Assembly: GCA_036172665.1 (NCBI GenBank)
Contig: CM069877.1
Location: 15,396,501 to 15,460,500 of the forward strand
Length of the DNA stretch: 64,000 nucleotides
Origin: Prosopocoilus inquinatus
Lineage: Eukaryota; Arthropoda; Insecta; Coleoptera; Lucanidae
Direction: 5' to 3'
Position 1 is the first letter of the stretch; the number at the start of each line of letters is the position of its first letter. Below the pieces are notes generated by a model, which was given only the letters and a program-made list of their open reading frames with translations, had not been told where the DNA came from and searched no databases. Shown here piece after piece: positions 55,223 through 64,000 of the stretch. The translations under genes were made by a program, and so were the position numbers.

Positions 55223-57298
55223 AATGTGTGCCGGAATTCTGGCGGAACGTCCGTTTTTTGGTCATGTTCAGGTGATCACCGACCCTGAATGTAGACCATG
55301 ATACAGACTCAGCATATTGAAAGTTAACAACTCGTGTTCTTAAAGGATTATTGTGAGAATACTAGCTGCTGAAGCTTGGCACTCCAAAAGCATGTCTGTT
55401 CAATAGCTATGTTGAATTAGTAACTCAGCTCCAATGGTTACCTGAGCGCGACCATTGAAAATTCAACTAATGACCGTTGCGCCACCGTCGACTATTTGAG
55501 GAAGGACCGCTCGTTTTCAGACATGCGCCCTCAGAAATTGGTCGCCACTGATTGATGTATTTACTGTGCTCCACTCACAGCAGTGTCACCAACCGTAGCG
55601 GAATTCCGCTACTGCAGCGGATTTATACAAAGCGTGTAGCGGCGTAGCGGAGATATAATCTTTTGTAGCGGAATCTAGAAAATATGCGCAAGAAGAATTT
55701 CAGCACACAGCTAATACTTAAAACAAGTGAAATAGTTGAAGAAAATTAAATAATTTACATTCCAAGGGCAAAGACAAGAATAATTCAATAGCTTTACAAT
55801 GTTACAAAATATGAACAGTCGTGCACATCTTAAAAGCTACAATTTGACAATTCTATGAACATCGTAGCATTTTAGTTGTGGATAACTGTACCTAAAGACA
55901 GCTGTGGCAGAGATAACGAAACAAGTGAAGGAGAAACTATTACAAAGAGTGTTTATTTGTCATAAAAAAATGTTTTATTATTATCATGAGCTTTTAACTT
56001 ATACGTGTTCAGGTAACGCCATCCCATTCCCATTCAAAGTTTATTGTGTAACAAAGATAACAAATGTAAATGTCACAAGAGCAACAAGGAAATCAACACT
56101 TTCAGGGAATTCTCTTTACTACAATGTTAGTAGTTTACGGCCGACCGTCTAGTCAAAAATGTATTAGGTTATGTCATTCTCCGCAGCCATAGTAAAACGC
56201 CATTTGTGAAACGTCACTTTGAATACCAAACTTCCGACTGTTTTTTTATCCCTAGATGAGATTATTGTGCGACAAGGATATACAAAAAAAATCACTAATA
56301 TCGTTACCTGAACACGAAGTGTGTCGATTGAGAACCTTAAGAAAATCACGGAGTGGCTGACATCTAGTGAAAATTTTGTGAAGATGCCTGTAATAAGGAA
56401 AACATTGGATGACGTTTGGTTAACCTGTAAAAACATACATCTTGATATTTGATATCCGACAAATTTTATTGTTATTATTAGTAGTGTTGTGAGACGCAAA
56501 AATTACCACGTTATCTTACGCTAAATTTCCAATGTTACCGGTAAGGTAACATTCGTTTGTTACCGTTTGTTACCTTTGTGGTCAAATTAACGAAATTTCG
56601 AGTTACACACTTGCAAAATGTAAATAAACCAATGAAAGAAATGGTCAAGGAATATTTTTGTTTATTTAGGAAAAACATAAATACTAAACGAGGAAATAAA
56701 TATTTCATAACCTAAAATGACTTTCGTTTACACATGAATTTATTTAGTGGAAATATAAAACATTAAATATTGTAAATCTTATTTTTAACAAAAAAATTAA
56801 GTATAAATCACATTTTTAGTTTAAAGTGTAATTGCTAACTCCGGCGCCAGAGGTCGCCACTTGAGCTGTAATTAACATTAAAAATAAATGACTGGTAATT
56901 TAATAACACTAATTATCAGTGTATTACAGTGACCTGGAAATTGCGATACCAAATAATGGTAGGAATATTTTCATAAAATTTGAGGAATCGTTTTGCTATT
57001 GAAAAGTAAAAATTATTGTTTAAAATATGAACAAGTGAAGTGCAGGATCAGAGTCTCATGACTCGTGGCTTTAAGAGGTGCTTTCTTTAACTCACAAAAT
57101 CGTGATCCAAACGTGTTTTGATTCAAAGCAGACATTCTTTTCTTTGAATCTCTCTATTTTTAAAACTTGTTTGGATTGAATTATGGTTATTTACAAATGA
57201 ACTGTCAATCAAAAATTTAAGTCAGGTGTTTTGTTGCAACTCTTCGAAACACGATTCAAAGTTTTAAGCGAAAGAAAACACCTAACTTGCATTCGAAT
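55223..57298. other. Intergenic DNA between GBA2 and DAD1
   Basis: Holds a short GTAGCGGA-type repeat (55595-55670), the dispersed repeat at 55990-56345 shared with GBA2 intron 3, and a MITE (57076-57283). No conserved frame is seen. Confidence 0.4.
57076..57283. mobile_element. MITE with AGGTGCTTTCTTT ends (208 bp)
   Basis: AGGTGCTTTCTTTAACTCAC at the left and TTTTAAGCGAAAGAAAACACCT, inverted, at the right; internally colinear with 52382-52624 but shorter. Confidence 0.75.
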
Positions 57299-57499
57299 CA
57301 ATACTAGTGACCATCACACGTATATTTTCGAATGCCACTTTCCAGATTAGCGTTTTTAATTTTCGTGAGAAAGTGACGTGTATTTCGAGTTCACTCGAAT
57401 AAAAGCGCATGCGAAAATGACGTCACTTTCTCTCGAAAATTAAAAACGCTATCCTGGAAAGTCGCATTCGAAAATATACGTGTGATGGCCACTCAATAT
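57299..57499. mobile_element. Palindromic MITE, arms of about 85 bp
   Basis: ATCACACGTATATTTTCGAA pairs with TTCGAAAATATACGTGTGAT, and AGCGTTTTTAATTTTCG pairs with CGAAAATTAAAAACGCT. Confidence 0.8.
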
Positions 57500-57651
57500 T
57501 AGCGACTCACAACACTAGGAAAAGCTGCTTTATTGGTTATCGTTAGCCACGTGATCGATGATAACCAATAACAGCAATCCCCAAACACTCGATCTTCCAA
57601 ACAGGAAAAGCAGCTTAAGCTACTTTTCCGGCTTTAGAGATTTGGAAAATT

Positions 57652-58142
57652 AGGGTTGCGTTAAGTGAACGGTTATTTTGAGCAAAATCGTTAAGTCAAC
57701 GGTCAGAATGTACCACGTGATCTATCAGTTAATTAGAAAAATTGGTGGTCTGATACGTTAAGTGGTTAGTCGGACCAATTTGACAAATCAGAATAGCAAA
57801 TACAGGTTATGTGAAATAAGGATTGTAGCTAAAAGTTATATATTTTACTTGTTTATTATCCAAACGTTTAAACGAAGTAAATCCGTGGCGTATTTCACTA
57901 ATTTCCAAACTTTAGAGACCTTTTCAAAACTTGCCCGAGTAGTCATATATGATGAGATATGAGCGCGGGTAACAACGTAATGCAGGTTCCGTACTGGGAC
58001 TGCCGCTGTTTGAAACCAGATGAAACCAGTTCACTTTCTTAGATCCGCCGTTTGATAATCACTGTGGCTATACATTAACCGTGGCTGTTAAGTGAGTCGA
58101 ACCACTTTGGTCAGAATTGCCGTTGACTTAACGCAACCTAGG
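57652..58142. mobile_element. TIR element with GGTTGCGTTAAG ends
   Basis: AGGGTTGCGTTAAGTGAACG at the left pairs with CCGTTGACTTAACGCAACCT at the right; about 490 bp with no coding capacity. Confidence 0.6.
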
Positions 58143-58336
58143 CCACAGAGTGGCCCGTCTGCACCAGCCCTTAATCCTGACTCCATTGTTGTAATAAAAC
58201 TGTGACAAAACACCTCCGTTTTGAATTATTGATTGATAGTTCACCTGAACTGCCGTTCATTCCAAATGAGTTAAAAATGGGAAGATTCAAAGGGGAAAGG
58301 GGATCACCGACAGATTTTAAATTTTACGAGCAATGG

Positions 58337-58431
58337 AGATTAATTCGTTTGCAAAAGAACATCTGTCTTTGAATCCAAACGTGTAATGTTGTGTTTAGAT
58401 CATGATTTTGTGAGCAAAAGAAAGCACCTAT
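58337..58431. repeat. Direct repeat unit related to the AGGTGCTTTCTTT MITE
   Basis: TTCGTTTGCAAAAGAACATC...TGATTTTGTGAGCAAAAGAA then AGCACCT is repeated at 58886-58982 in the same orientation. The two copies bracket the A-rich segment 58432-58870. Confidence 0.6.
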
Positions 58432-58870
58432 TATTTCGTCGAGATGAAAGCGTAAAATAAACTCATATCGAGTAAACGAAAACAAAAGACAAACGTTCGA
58501 TTATTAAAAAACAAAATAACGTCGAATCAAATCAAACAAAAGAGAAAACAAAAAATATATAATAAACTGATAGAACATAAAAACAAAATAAATAAAATCG
58601 CTTAAGAGAAAAAACAAAGGTCGATTAATTGATTATATCTAAAAGTAAATTAAATAAAGTCAAATGATGAATTTCAAAAAGAACACGAAACAAAAGAGGA
58701 TCGGTGATGAAAATAATGCTAAAATAAAAATTCTATGAAACTAAATGAATCGAACCGAGAACACTAACTAAAAGTTTGGATAAAAAGAAAAACAAAAGAG
58801 AATAAAAGTGATAATTCAAATTTAAAAATAAGAGAATCAGCGAGCGATTCGAAGGTGAAAAGGGATTATC
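58432..58870. repeat. A-rich segment, first copy of a 430-bp duplication
   Basis: From CGTCGAGATGAAAGCGTAAA to AGAGAATCAGCGAGCGA it matches 62628-63052 in the same order and orientation, with scattered small differences. It is rich in AAAACAAAAGA-type sequence with no gene. Confidence 0.75.
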
Positions 58871-59040
58871 GATTATCGATCAGAAGAGAGAGATTCATTC
58901 GTTTGCAAAAGAACATCTGTTTTTGAATCCAAACGTATAATATTGTGTTTGGATCACGATTTTGTGAGCAAAAGAAAGTACTTATTATTTTGTATTATCA
59001 ATCCAAACAAGTTTAAATTACAAAATGTTTAATTACACAT

Positions 59041-59430
59041 TTAACCAATGAAATTCATTACAACTAGATGCAAAACAATGTGAGCAAATATGAAATCTGC
59101 AAATCCTCTCTCGGGGCTTATACCCTGAAACTGGCTCTTGTTCTCCGGGTTGACTTGCAAGCGGAGGCAAACTGAAATGAAATTAATTTAGTTAAAGAAA
59201 TCACCTGATCGTGCAAGATTACCTCCTAAAATGAAGCAGCTGACGGTGGAAATGAAGCCGCTGAGGAAGGAGTTGAAAGGAAACGTCCCAACCAACAGAC
59301 AATAACCGAACTGGACGATGCCGGTGAGGAGGATGTACAGCAAGTAGGCGTCTATGATTTTCAGCTTTTTTGACGTCTTCGAAGTGTACTCCTTGTGGAA
59401 TTTCGATAGTACCACCGTAACTTGAGCCAT
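59041..59430 (-). CDS. DAD1: DAD1, oligosaccharyltransferase subunit, two exons, complete
   Basis: Small integral ER membrane subunit of the oligosaccharyltransferase complex that performs N-glycosylation (Ost2 in yeast). Exon 1 is 59430-59223 (69 codons plus one base) and exon 2 is 59171-59041. The junction G|TT restores Val, and the protein is 112 residues against 113 in human. Exon 1 has the cytosolic start [15 protein letters not shown] and two hydrophobic segments (about 26-46 and 51-71). Exon 2 supplies the highly conserved [20 protein letters not shown] and a last membrane segment ending [10 protein letters not shown]. One conserved-region difference is visible (ERGFADF where most species have ERAFADF). 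Reading past the exon 1 donor gives [10 protein letters not shown] and a stop, which is intron. No clear poly(A) signal was seen. Confidence 0.96.
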
Positions 59431-60092
59431 TTTCGCAATAAATTACTAGGAAAACGCGCCGGGACACGTGAACAAACTCAAACAGATCTGTCACAATACG
59501 AAACTCGCAAGCAGTGTTGCCAACCTCCCCGAACACTTCATAGGTAGATGGCGTGGTAACTTTTCGGTGGATTACGATAGAATTCGGTATATTTGATTTT
59601 TTAAACTCAAAATTACTGAAATTATTTTTATTTAAACTATGAAATAACCAGGGCCATATTCTCAAACTCAAAAATTTTGTACATATGAGACTCTGCATCA
59701 TTTTGACGTCATTTTTGCATAGGATTCTTGTCACTCGGTTCGAGAAAATCAACTAAGAAATAGCGCTTTTAATAAGAAAAACGAACAGCTAACAAAAATT
59801 GAAAGTCTCGCAGCTTTTCATTAGAATAATAGTGTCAAGAGGTAGATCGGTAGAAAATGTTAAGAATCGGTAGATCTACCGAAAAATCGGCACGGTTGAC
59901 AACGCTGTTCGCAAGGGTCTTTCTAGAGGGCGCTGTGTTTAAAGTTTTTTTCAAGATTTTCAATTAACTTACTGGTACATAATTTGATTTGTTTATACAA
60001 ACCTAAAATATTACATACTGGTACATAATGTAATATTTTAGGTTTGTTCAATTTTGAATCATTGAATTAATGATTACGAATACGATAGGAAT

Positions 60093-60229
60093 GGCCGCGT
60101 TCAGGGACGCTCAGCGGCTGAGTTGCTTACTCAGCAAAAGTTTGTGATTGGCTCACATTAAGGTAAAAGCCAATCACAAACGACCGCTGAGTAAGCAACT
60201 CAGCTGCTGAGCGCCCGCTGAACGCGCGA
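60093..60229. mobile_element. GC-richer palindromic MITE
   Basis: CGCTCAGCGGCTGAGTTGCT pairs with AGCAACTCAGCTGCTGAGCG, and TTTGTGATTGGCT pairs with AGCCAATCACAAA. It is clearly richer in G and C than the surrounding DNA. Confidence 0.7.
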
Positions 60230-60374
60230 TGCAACTGCATGGGCAAGGTATGGCCAGTGATGTAGCATATGAAACAAGCAAAAACACTTTAGAAAACGAG
60301 CTAAAAATGTAATTTATTACCTTGACGTTTCGCAAATATGATTATTTGGTTTAATAAGAGAATGCTTTGATAAA

Positions 60375-60530
60375 AGGTGCTTTCTTTTGCTCACAAAATC
60401 GTGATCCAAACGTGTTTTGATTAAAAAACAGACATTTTTTCTTTAAATCTCTCTATTTTAAAACTTGTTTGGATTGAATTATGGTTATTTTCGAAACACG
60501 ATTCAAACTTCTAAGCGAAAGAAAGCACCT
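60375..60530. mobile_element. MITE with AGGTGCTTTCTTT ends (156 bp, shortest copy)
   Basis: AGGTGCTTTCTTTTGCTCAC at the left and CTAAGCGAAAGAAAGCACCT at the right; an internal deletion relative to 52382-52624. Confidence 0.75.
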
Positions 60531-60532
60531 AT

Positions 60533-60671
60533 TAGGTATATTCGTTTTAGATGACCAAATCTGACTTACCTTGACAAAACTAAAGATATGAACTTAAAGA
60601 TATATAAAGTTCATTGCATTCAGTTTGGTCAAGTTACGTCAGGTTTAGTCATCTAAAACGAATACACCTAT
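60533..60671. mobile_element. Short MITE with TAGGTATATTCGTTTTAGAT ends
   Basis: TAGGTATATTCGTTTTAGAT at the left pairs with ATCTAAAACGAATACACCTA at the right. It shares its ends with the larger element at 61419-62003. Confidence 0.75.
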
Positions 60672-61071
60672 TATTTCCACCCATTGCTGCCAATGACCAG
60701 GAAATCTCCCGAATTTTGGGAAGAATGAGACCGTGGTTGGAATTTTGCGGGATATACAAATTTGCAGGAGAAATCGGGAATTTTAGATATGAAAACCCGA
60801 GAAAAAATTATAAATACAACTTGCTGTGTTCTGTTTAACATTGAAAAAAAAAAATCTTTCAGTTCCGAAATTGTTTGAGTACAAGCGAGTGCTGCGAGCG
60901 AGTAACTTAAAAGCGATACGAGTTTAGAAAATACTTTTCTAAGTAAGATTGCGCACAGTATTTATAAAAAATAAAAAGTAGTATGTAGTTTAGTACGTCA
61001 TTATGCTAAAATAGTTGCCGTGTTGTAAAGTTCCACTTTACTTAAATGGTTATGATCAATGATTATAAGAG

Positions 61072-62104
61072 TATGCCTTATTTTTCCTTAGTTCCGTTGC
61101 ACGTCATCGTCAATGATGATGTACAATTTCGATATCGTTGCCAGGCGTAACGTATGCAAAACTGTATATTTGTTACGGAGTGTAAATAAACATAAAACAG
61201 GTTGGAATTTGTATTAATAAGTAGAGTTATCGTACAGCCCTGTACGTATTCTTCTTTAAATATAAAAGAAATTCAATGTCTCGTAAAATTTTCGTGCTCT
61301 CAATAAGGAATGCCATAAATATGGAACTTATTTTTTAAAGGTTATGAAAAGTAAATTTGACAATTAAAATTTGTCAACATTGCAAATTACTGACAACAAA
61401 CTTTTAAAACGGAGGTATTAGGTATATTCGTTTTAGATGACTTAGGTTGCCGCAAGTCACCTGCGTCAACAAAATGTGTATTCGTTTCAGATTTTCGGCA
61501 TGCTGTATTTGACATTGGCATATTCGTTTTAATTGCCACTGCGGCAGTGCTGGTGTTGACGCAACGTGCACCTACTCCAGAGTAGGGTTTAGTTGCGTCA
61601 ACACCAAAGTATTGTTTACTTAACCTTAATTTAATTATTTTTCAGCATGGTCGGTGTTCATCACACAGAAAAATCTTTGTTTGAATACAGTCGATGCATT
61701 TATTTATTTGAATGATGCACACTTTACGTTAATTCAAGCAGTTTCTTGTTGATTCAAACAATTTTTTTACTTGAATAGAATACATAATGACTTTTCTTTT
61801 AAATAAATGAATGCATTGACGTACCCAAACGAAAATTATGTTGATTTAACATTTTTCTTTTCTCTGGGTACAACTTGCCCATCATAAACTATTCGTTTTA
61901 GATCAATTTCTGATGCAACCATAACTTGACCTAGATGGGCATCAGCTACTTGACGATGACGCTATTGTGGCAAACCCAGCATTTCTAAAACGAATATACC
62001 TATGATTTATACTTAAATATATGGTTACATCTGTAGCTGAATGTTGACAAGACTGATTGTTGCTTTGATGACGTGCAACGGAACTAAGAAAAAATAAGGC
62101 ATAT
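61072..62104. mobile_element. TIR element containing a nested TIR element
   Basis: TATGCCTTATTTTTCCTTAG then TTCCGTTGCACGTCATC at the left pairs with GATGACGTGCAACGGAA and CTAAGAAAAAATAAGGCATA at the right. The nested element is 61419-62003. No transposase. Confidence 0.75.
61419..62003. mobile_element. Nested TIR element (TAGGTATATTCGTTTTAGAT family, long version)
   Basis: The left end is identical to the short MITE at 60533; the right end is TTTCTAAAACGAATATACCTA. About 585 bp, no coding capacity recognised. Confidence 0.65.
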
Positions 62105-62137
62105 ATTTATATTAAATTTATATTTATTATTATACAT

Positions 62138-62483
62138 ATAACGAGTGTTCAATAAAAGAAACGGTCAAGTAGGCTGTAGCAGGCTTTTGTTGTCGAGAAC
62201 GCATGTCGTGATTAACATCATTTGAATGTCAACTTTGACAAGTTGACGGGTAACCTAACCAACAAAACTCGACAGCTGCTTCTGAAAATTTTCTTCTAAT
62301 ATTTATACTTAATATAAATATTCCGTAATAAGCGTTTCTTTTTGAAATGTCTTCTTTGAATTAAAGTGAGGTTAGAAATCCAAGTGACGCTTTACGCTAA
62401 TCGTATGAAGAACCCTACGCTAGACGTTCAGAATAAATTCATGGCTATCTAGACGGTTTTTTTAATTGAACACTCGTTATATA
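62138..62483. mobile_element. TIR element with ATAACGAGTGTTCAAT ends
   Basis: ATAACGAGTGTTCAATAAAA at the left pairs with TTTAATTGAACACTCGTTAT at the right; CGGTC/GACGG also pair. About 345 bp. Confidence 0.7.
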
Positions 62484-62627
62484 AAATCATTGTTAAGATG
62501 TCGTTTACTGCAAATGCGGAAAAGATTCATTGTGCACTTTTTATGATAACGCCCTTTGTTTAATACGTCAAGAAACCTACCTGTCAATTTTCAATTTAGA
62601 ATGCCAAAAATAAAAATGGCGAACAAT

Positions 62628-63052
62628 CGTCGAGATGAAAGCGTAAAATAAACTGATATCGAGTAAACGAAAACAAAAGACGATCATTCGATAATTAAAA
62701 AACGAAATAACGTCGAATCAAATCAAACAAGATAAAACAAAAAAAATATTATAAACTGATAGAAGTTAGAACATAAAAACAAAGAAAATAAAATCGCTTA
62801 AAAGAAAAAACAAAGGTCGATTAATTGATTATATCCAAAAGTAAATTAAATAAAGTCAAATGATGATTTCAAAAACAACACGAAACACGAAAGAAAAGAC
62901 CATCGGTGATGAAAATAAGACTAAAATAAAAATTATACGAAACTAAATGAATCGAAGCGAGAACACTATCGAAAGTTTGGATAAAAAGAAAAACAAAAGA
63001 GAATAAAAGTAATAATTCAAAATATAAAAATAAGAGAATCGGCGAGCGATCG
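62628..63052. repeat. A-rich segment, second copy of the 430-bp duplication
   Basis: Same order and orientation as 58432-58870; ends GAGAATCGGCGAGCGAT. 425 bp before the Cdk5 start codon region begins. Confidence 0.75.
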
Positions 63053-63481
63053 GTTTATAATAAAAAAAATCAAATCAAAATAAATAACAAATTATCAAAA
63101 TTTAAATTTAACAGTATTAGTATATCTACACCTATTGTTTCAGAAATATTAATTAAATTCGAAGGGGGCTCGATGAAAATTTTTATTTCCTTGTAAGGGA
63201 TCGATGTTTAAAATAAGGTTGGGAACCCCTGTTCAACAATTGCAGGACACCCGATATTTAATAATTTTTCAATGTGCGGGAAAAACCGGGAATTTTCATT
63301 AGAATTTGCGGGATTTCAGACTTTATATGGTTGACAGCACTGTTTCCACTAACTCCACAGTATGGCCGTTGAATCAACGGTATGGCTGTGGTATATAGCT
63401 CTGTGATGTGTCTGTGATTACCAGGGTTGCCAATGTGTTGTAATTTTGAGGTTAGGTGTCGCCGCTTCCACTCCCAAAATA
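63053..63481 (+). promoter_or_regulatory. Cdk5: Cdk5 upstream region
   Basis: No TATA box in the usual place. The GTGATTACCAGGGTTGCCAA stretch and the short leader before ATG at 63482 suggest a TATA-less promoter, but no element can be assigned. Confidence 0.25.
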
Positions 63482-64000
63482 ATGCAAAAGTACGAGAAAC
63501 TGGAAAAAATAGGCGAAGGAACCTACGGCACGGTATTCAAAGCAAAGAACAGGGAATCCCATGAAATAGTCGCCTTGAAGCGGGTGCGTCTGGACGACGA
63601 CGACGAGGGGGTGCCTTCCTCGGCCCTTCGCGAGATCTGCCTCCTAAAAGAGCTCAAGCACAAGAACATCGTGAGATTATACGACGTCTTACACAGCGAC
63701 AAGAAACTGACACTGGTCTTCGAGCATTGCGATCAGGATTTGAAGAAGTACTTTGATAGTTTGAACGGTGACATCGATTTGGACGTCGTCAAGTCCTTCA
63801 TGTATCAGCTGCTGCGAGGCTTGGCTTTCTGCCACAGCCACAATGTGCTGCACCGAGACCTAAAGCCCCAAAACTTACTCATCAACAAGAACGGCGAGCT
63901 AAAACTGGCTGACTTCGGCTTGGCCAGGGCCTTTGGCATCCCTGTGAAGTGCTACTCCGCCGAAGTCGTCACGCTGTGGTACAGGCCCCCTGATGTTCTA
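63482..64000 (+). CDS. Cdk5: Cyclin-dependent kinase 5, N-terminal 173 residues (cut by window end)
   Basis: Proline-directed Ser/Thr kinase that acts with p35-type activators, mainly in neurons. The start [20 protein letters not shown] is exactly the family start. The glycine loop is GEGTYG with Tyr15, the ATP-binding lysine is K33 in VALKRV, the helix is PSSALRE (the Cdk5 version of PSTAIRE, 45-51), the catalytic loop is HRDLKPQN (D126), the metal site is DFG (D144), and the activation loop carries Ser159 rather than Thr, also typical of Cdk5. Numbering matches human Cdk5 with no gaps to residue 173. No intron is present in the visible part; the gene continues beyond the window. A CDK other than Cdk5 is excluded by PSSALRE and S159. 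Confidence 0.97.
   Translation, partial: MQKYEKLEKIGEGTYGTVFKAKNRESHEIVALKRVRLDDDDEGVPSSALREICLLKELKHKNIVRLYDVLHSDKKLTLVFEHCDQDLKKYFDSLNGDIDLDVVKSFMYQLLRGLAFCHSHNVLHRDLKPQNLLINKNGELKLADFGLARAFGIPVKCYSAEVVTLWYRPPDVL

Noticed and set aside
59219..59752. A 177-codon minus-strand frame overlapping DAD1
   Set aside because: It reads DAD1 exon 1 in the wrong frame and runs into the 5' flank; no family resemblance.

Overview
This is an AT-rich, intron-rich nuclear genome segment from an insect. Four conserved animal protein genes can be read through their splice sites, and about three quarters of the window is transposon- and satellite-derived DNA. A holometabolous insect, quite possibly a beetle, fits the proteins and the repeat style, but that assignment is inference; no species can be named from the sequence alone.

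Layout. (1) 1-5250: T-rich low-complexity DNA, palindromic elements and a decayed transposase. (2) 5484-45447 (+): a Spaetzle-family cytokine gene of six coding exons, 396 residues. Exon 1 encodes only seven residues, the start of the signal peptide, and is followed by a first intron of about 34.4 kb. That intron holds a tandem satellite (5.9-9.8 kb, with a 553-bp higher-order repeat), a series of long foldback elements, two solo LTRs, a mariner copy, an RTE-like LINE relic, a 5'-truncated R1/Jockey-like LINE and several nested MITEs. The five remaining exons lie at 39.9-45.4 kb. (3) 46384-54514 (-): a complete 12-exon non-lysosomal glucosylceramidase gene (GBA2 type, GH116, 821 residues), tail-to-tail with the cytokine gene. 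Its third intron carries an apparently perfect 191-bp copy of the gene's own first exon and upstream region. (4) 54.6-59.0 kb: intergenic, with a tRNA-derived SINE in clear target-site duplications and a cluster of palindromic MITEs. (5) 59041-59430 (-): a complete two-exon DAD1 gene (oligosaccharyltransferase subunit, 112 residues). (6) 59.4-63.4 kb: more nested TIR elements and a diverged 430-bp duplication. (7) 63482-64000 (+): the first 173 codons of Cdk5, cut by the window end.

The four genes are not an operon or a pathway. The secreted cytokine ligand, the sphingolipid hydrolase, the N-glycosylation subunit and the neuronal kinase are simply neighbours. Exon boundaries were accepted only where GT/AG sites, reading phase and family similarity agreed; every junction in the three complete genes satisfies that. 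No previously undescribed functional system is evident. The most unusual content is structural: the satellite inside the giant intron, the foldback elements that share one short module but have unrelated arms, the duplicated GBA2 first exon, and the filled/empty-site series of nested elements.
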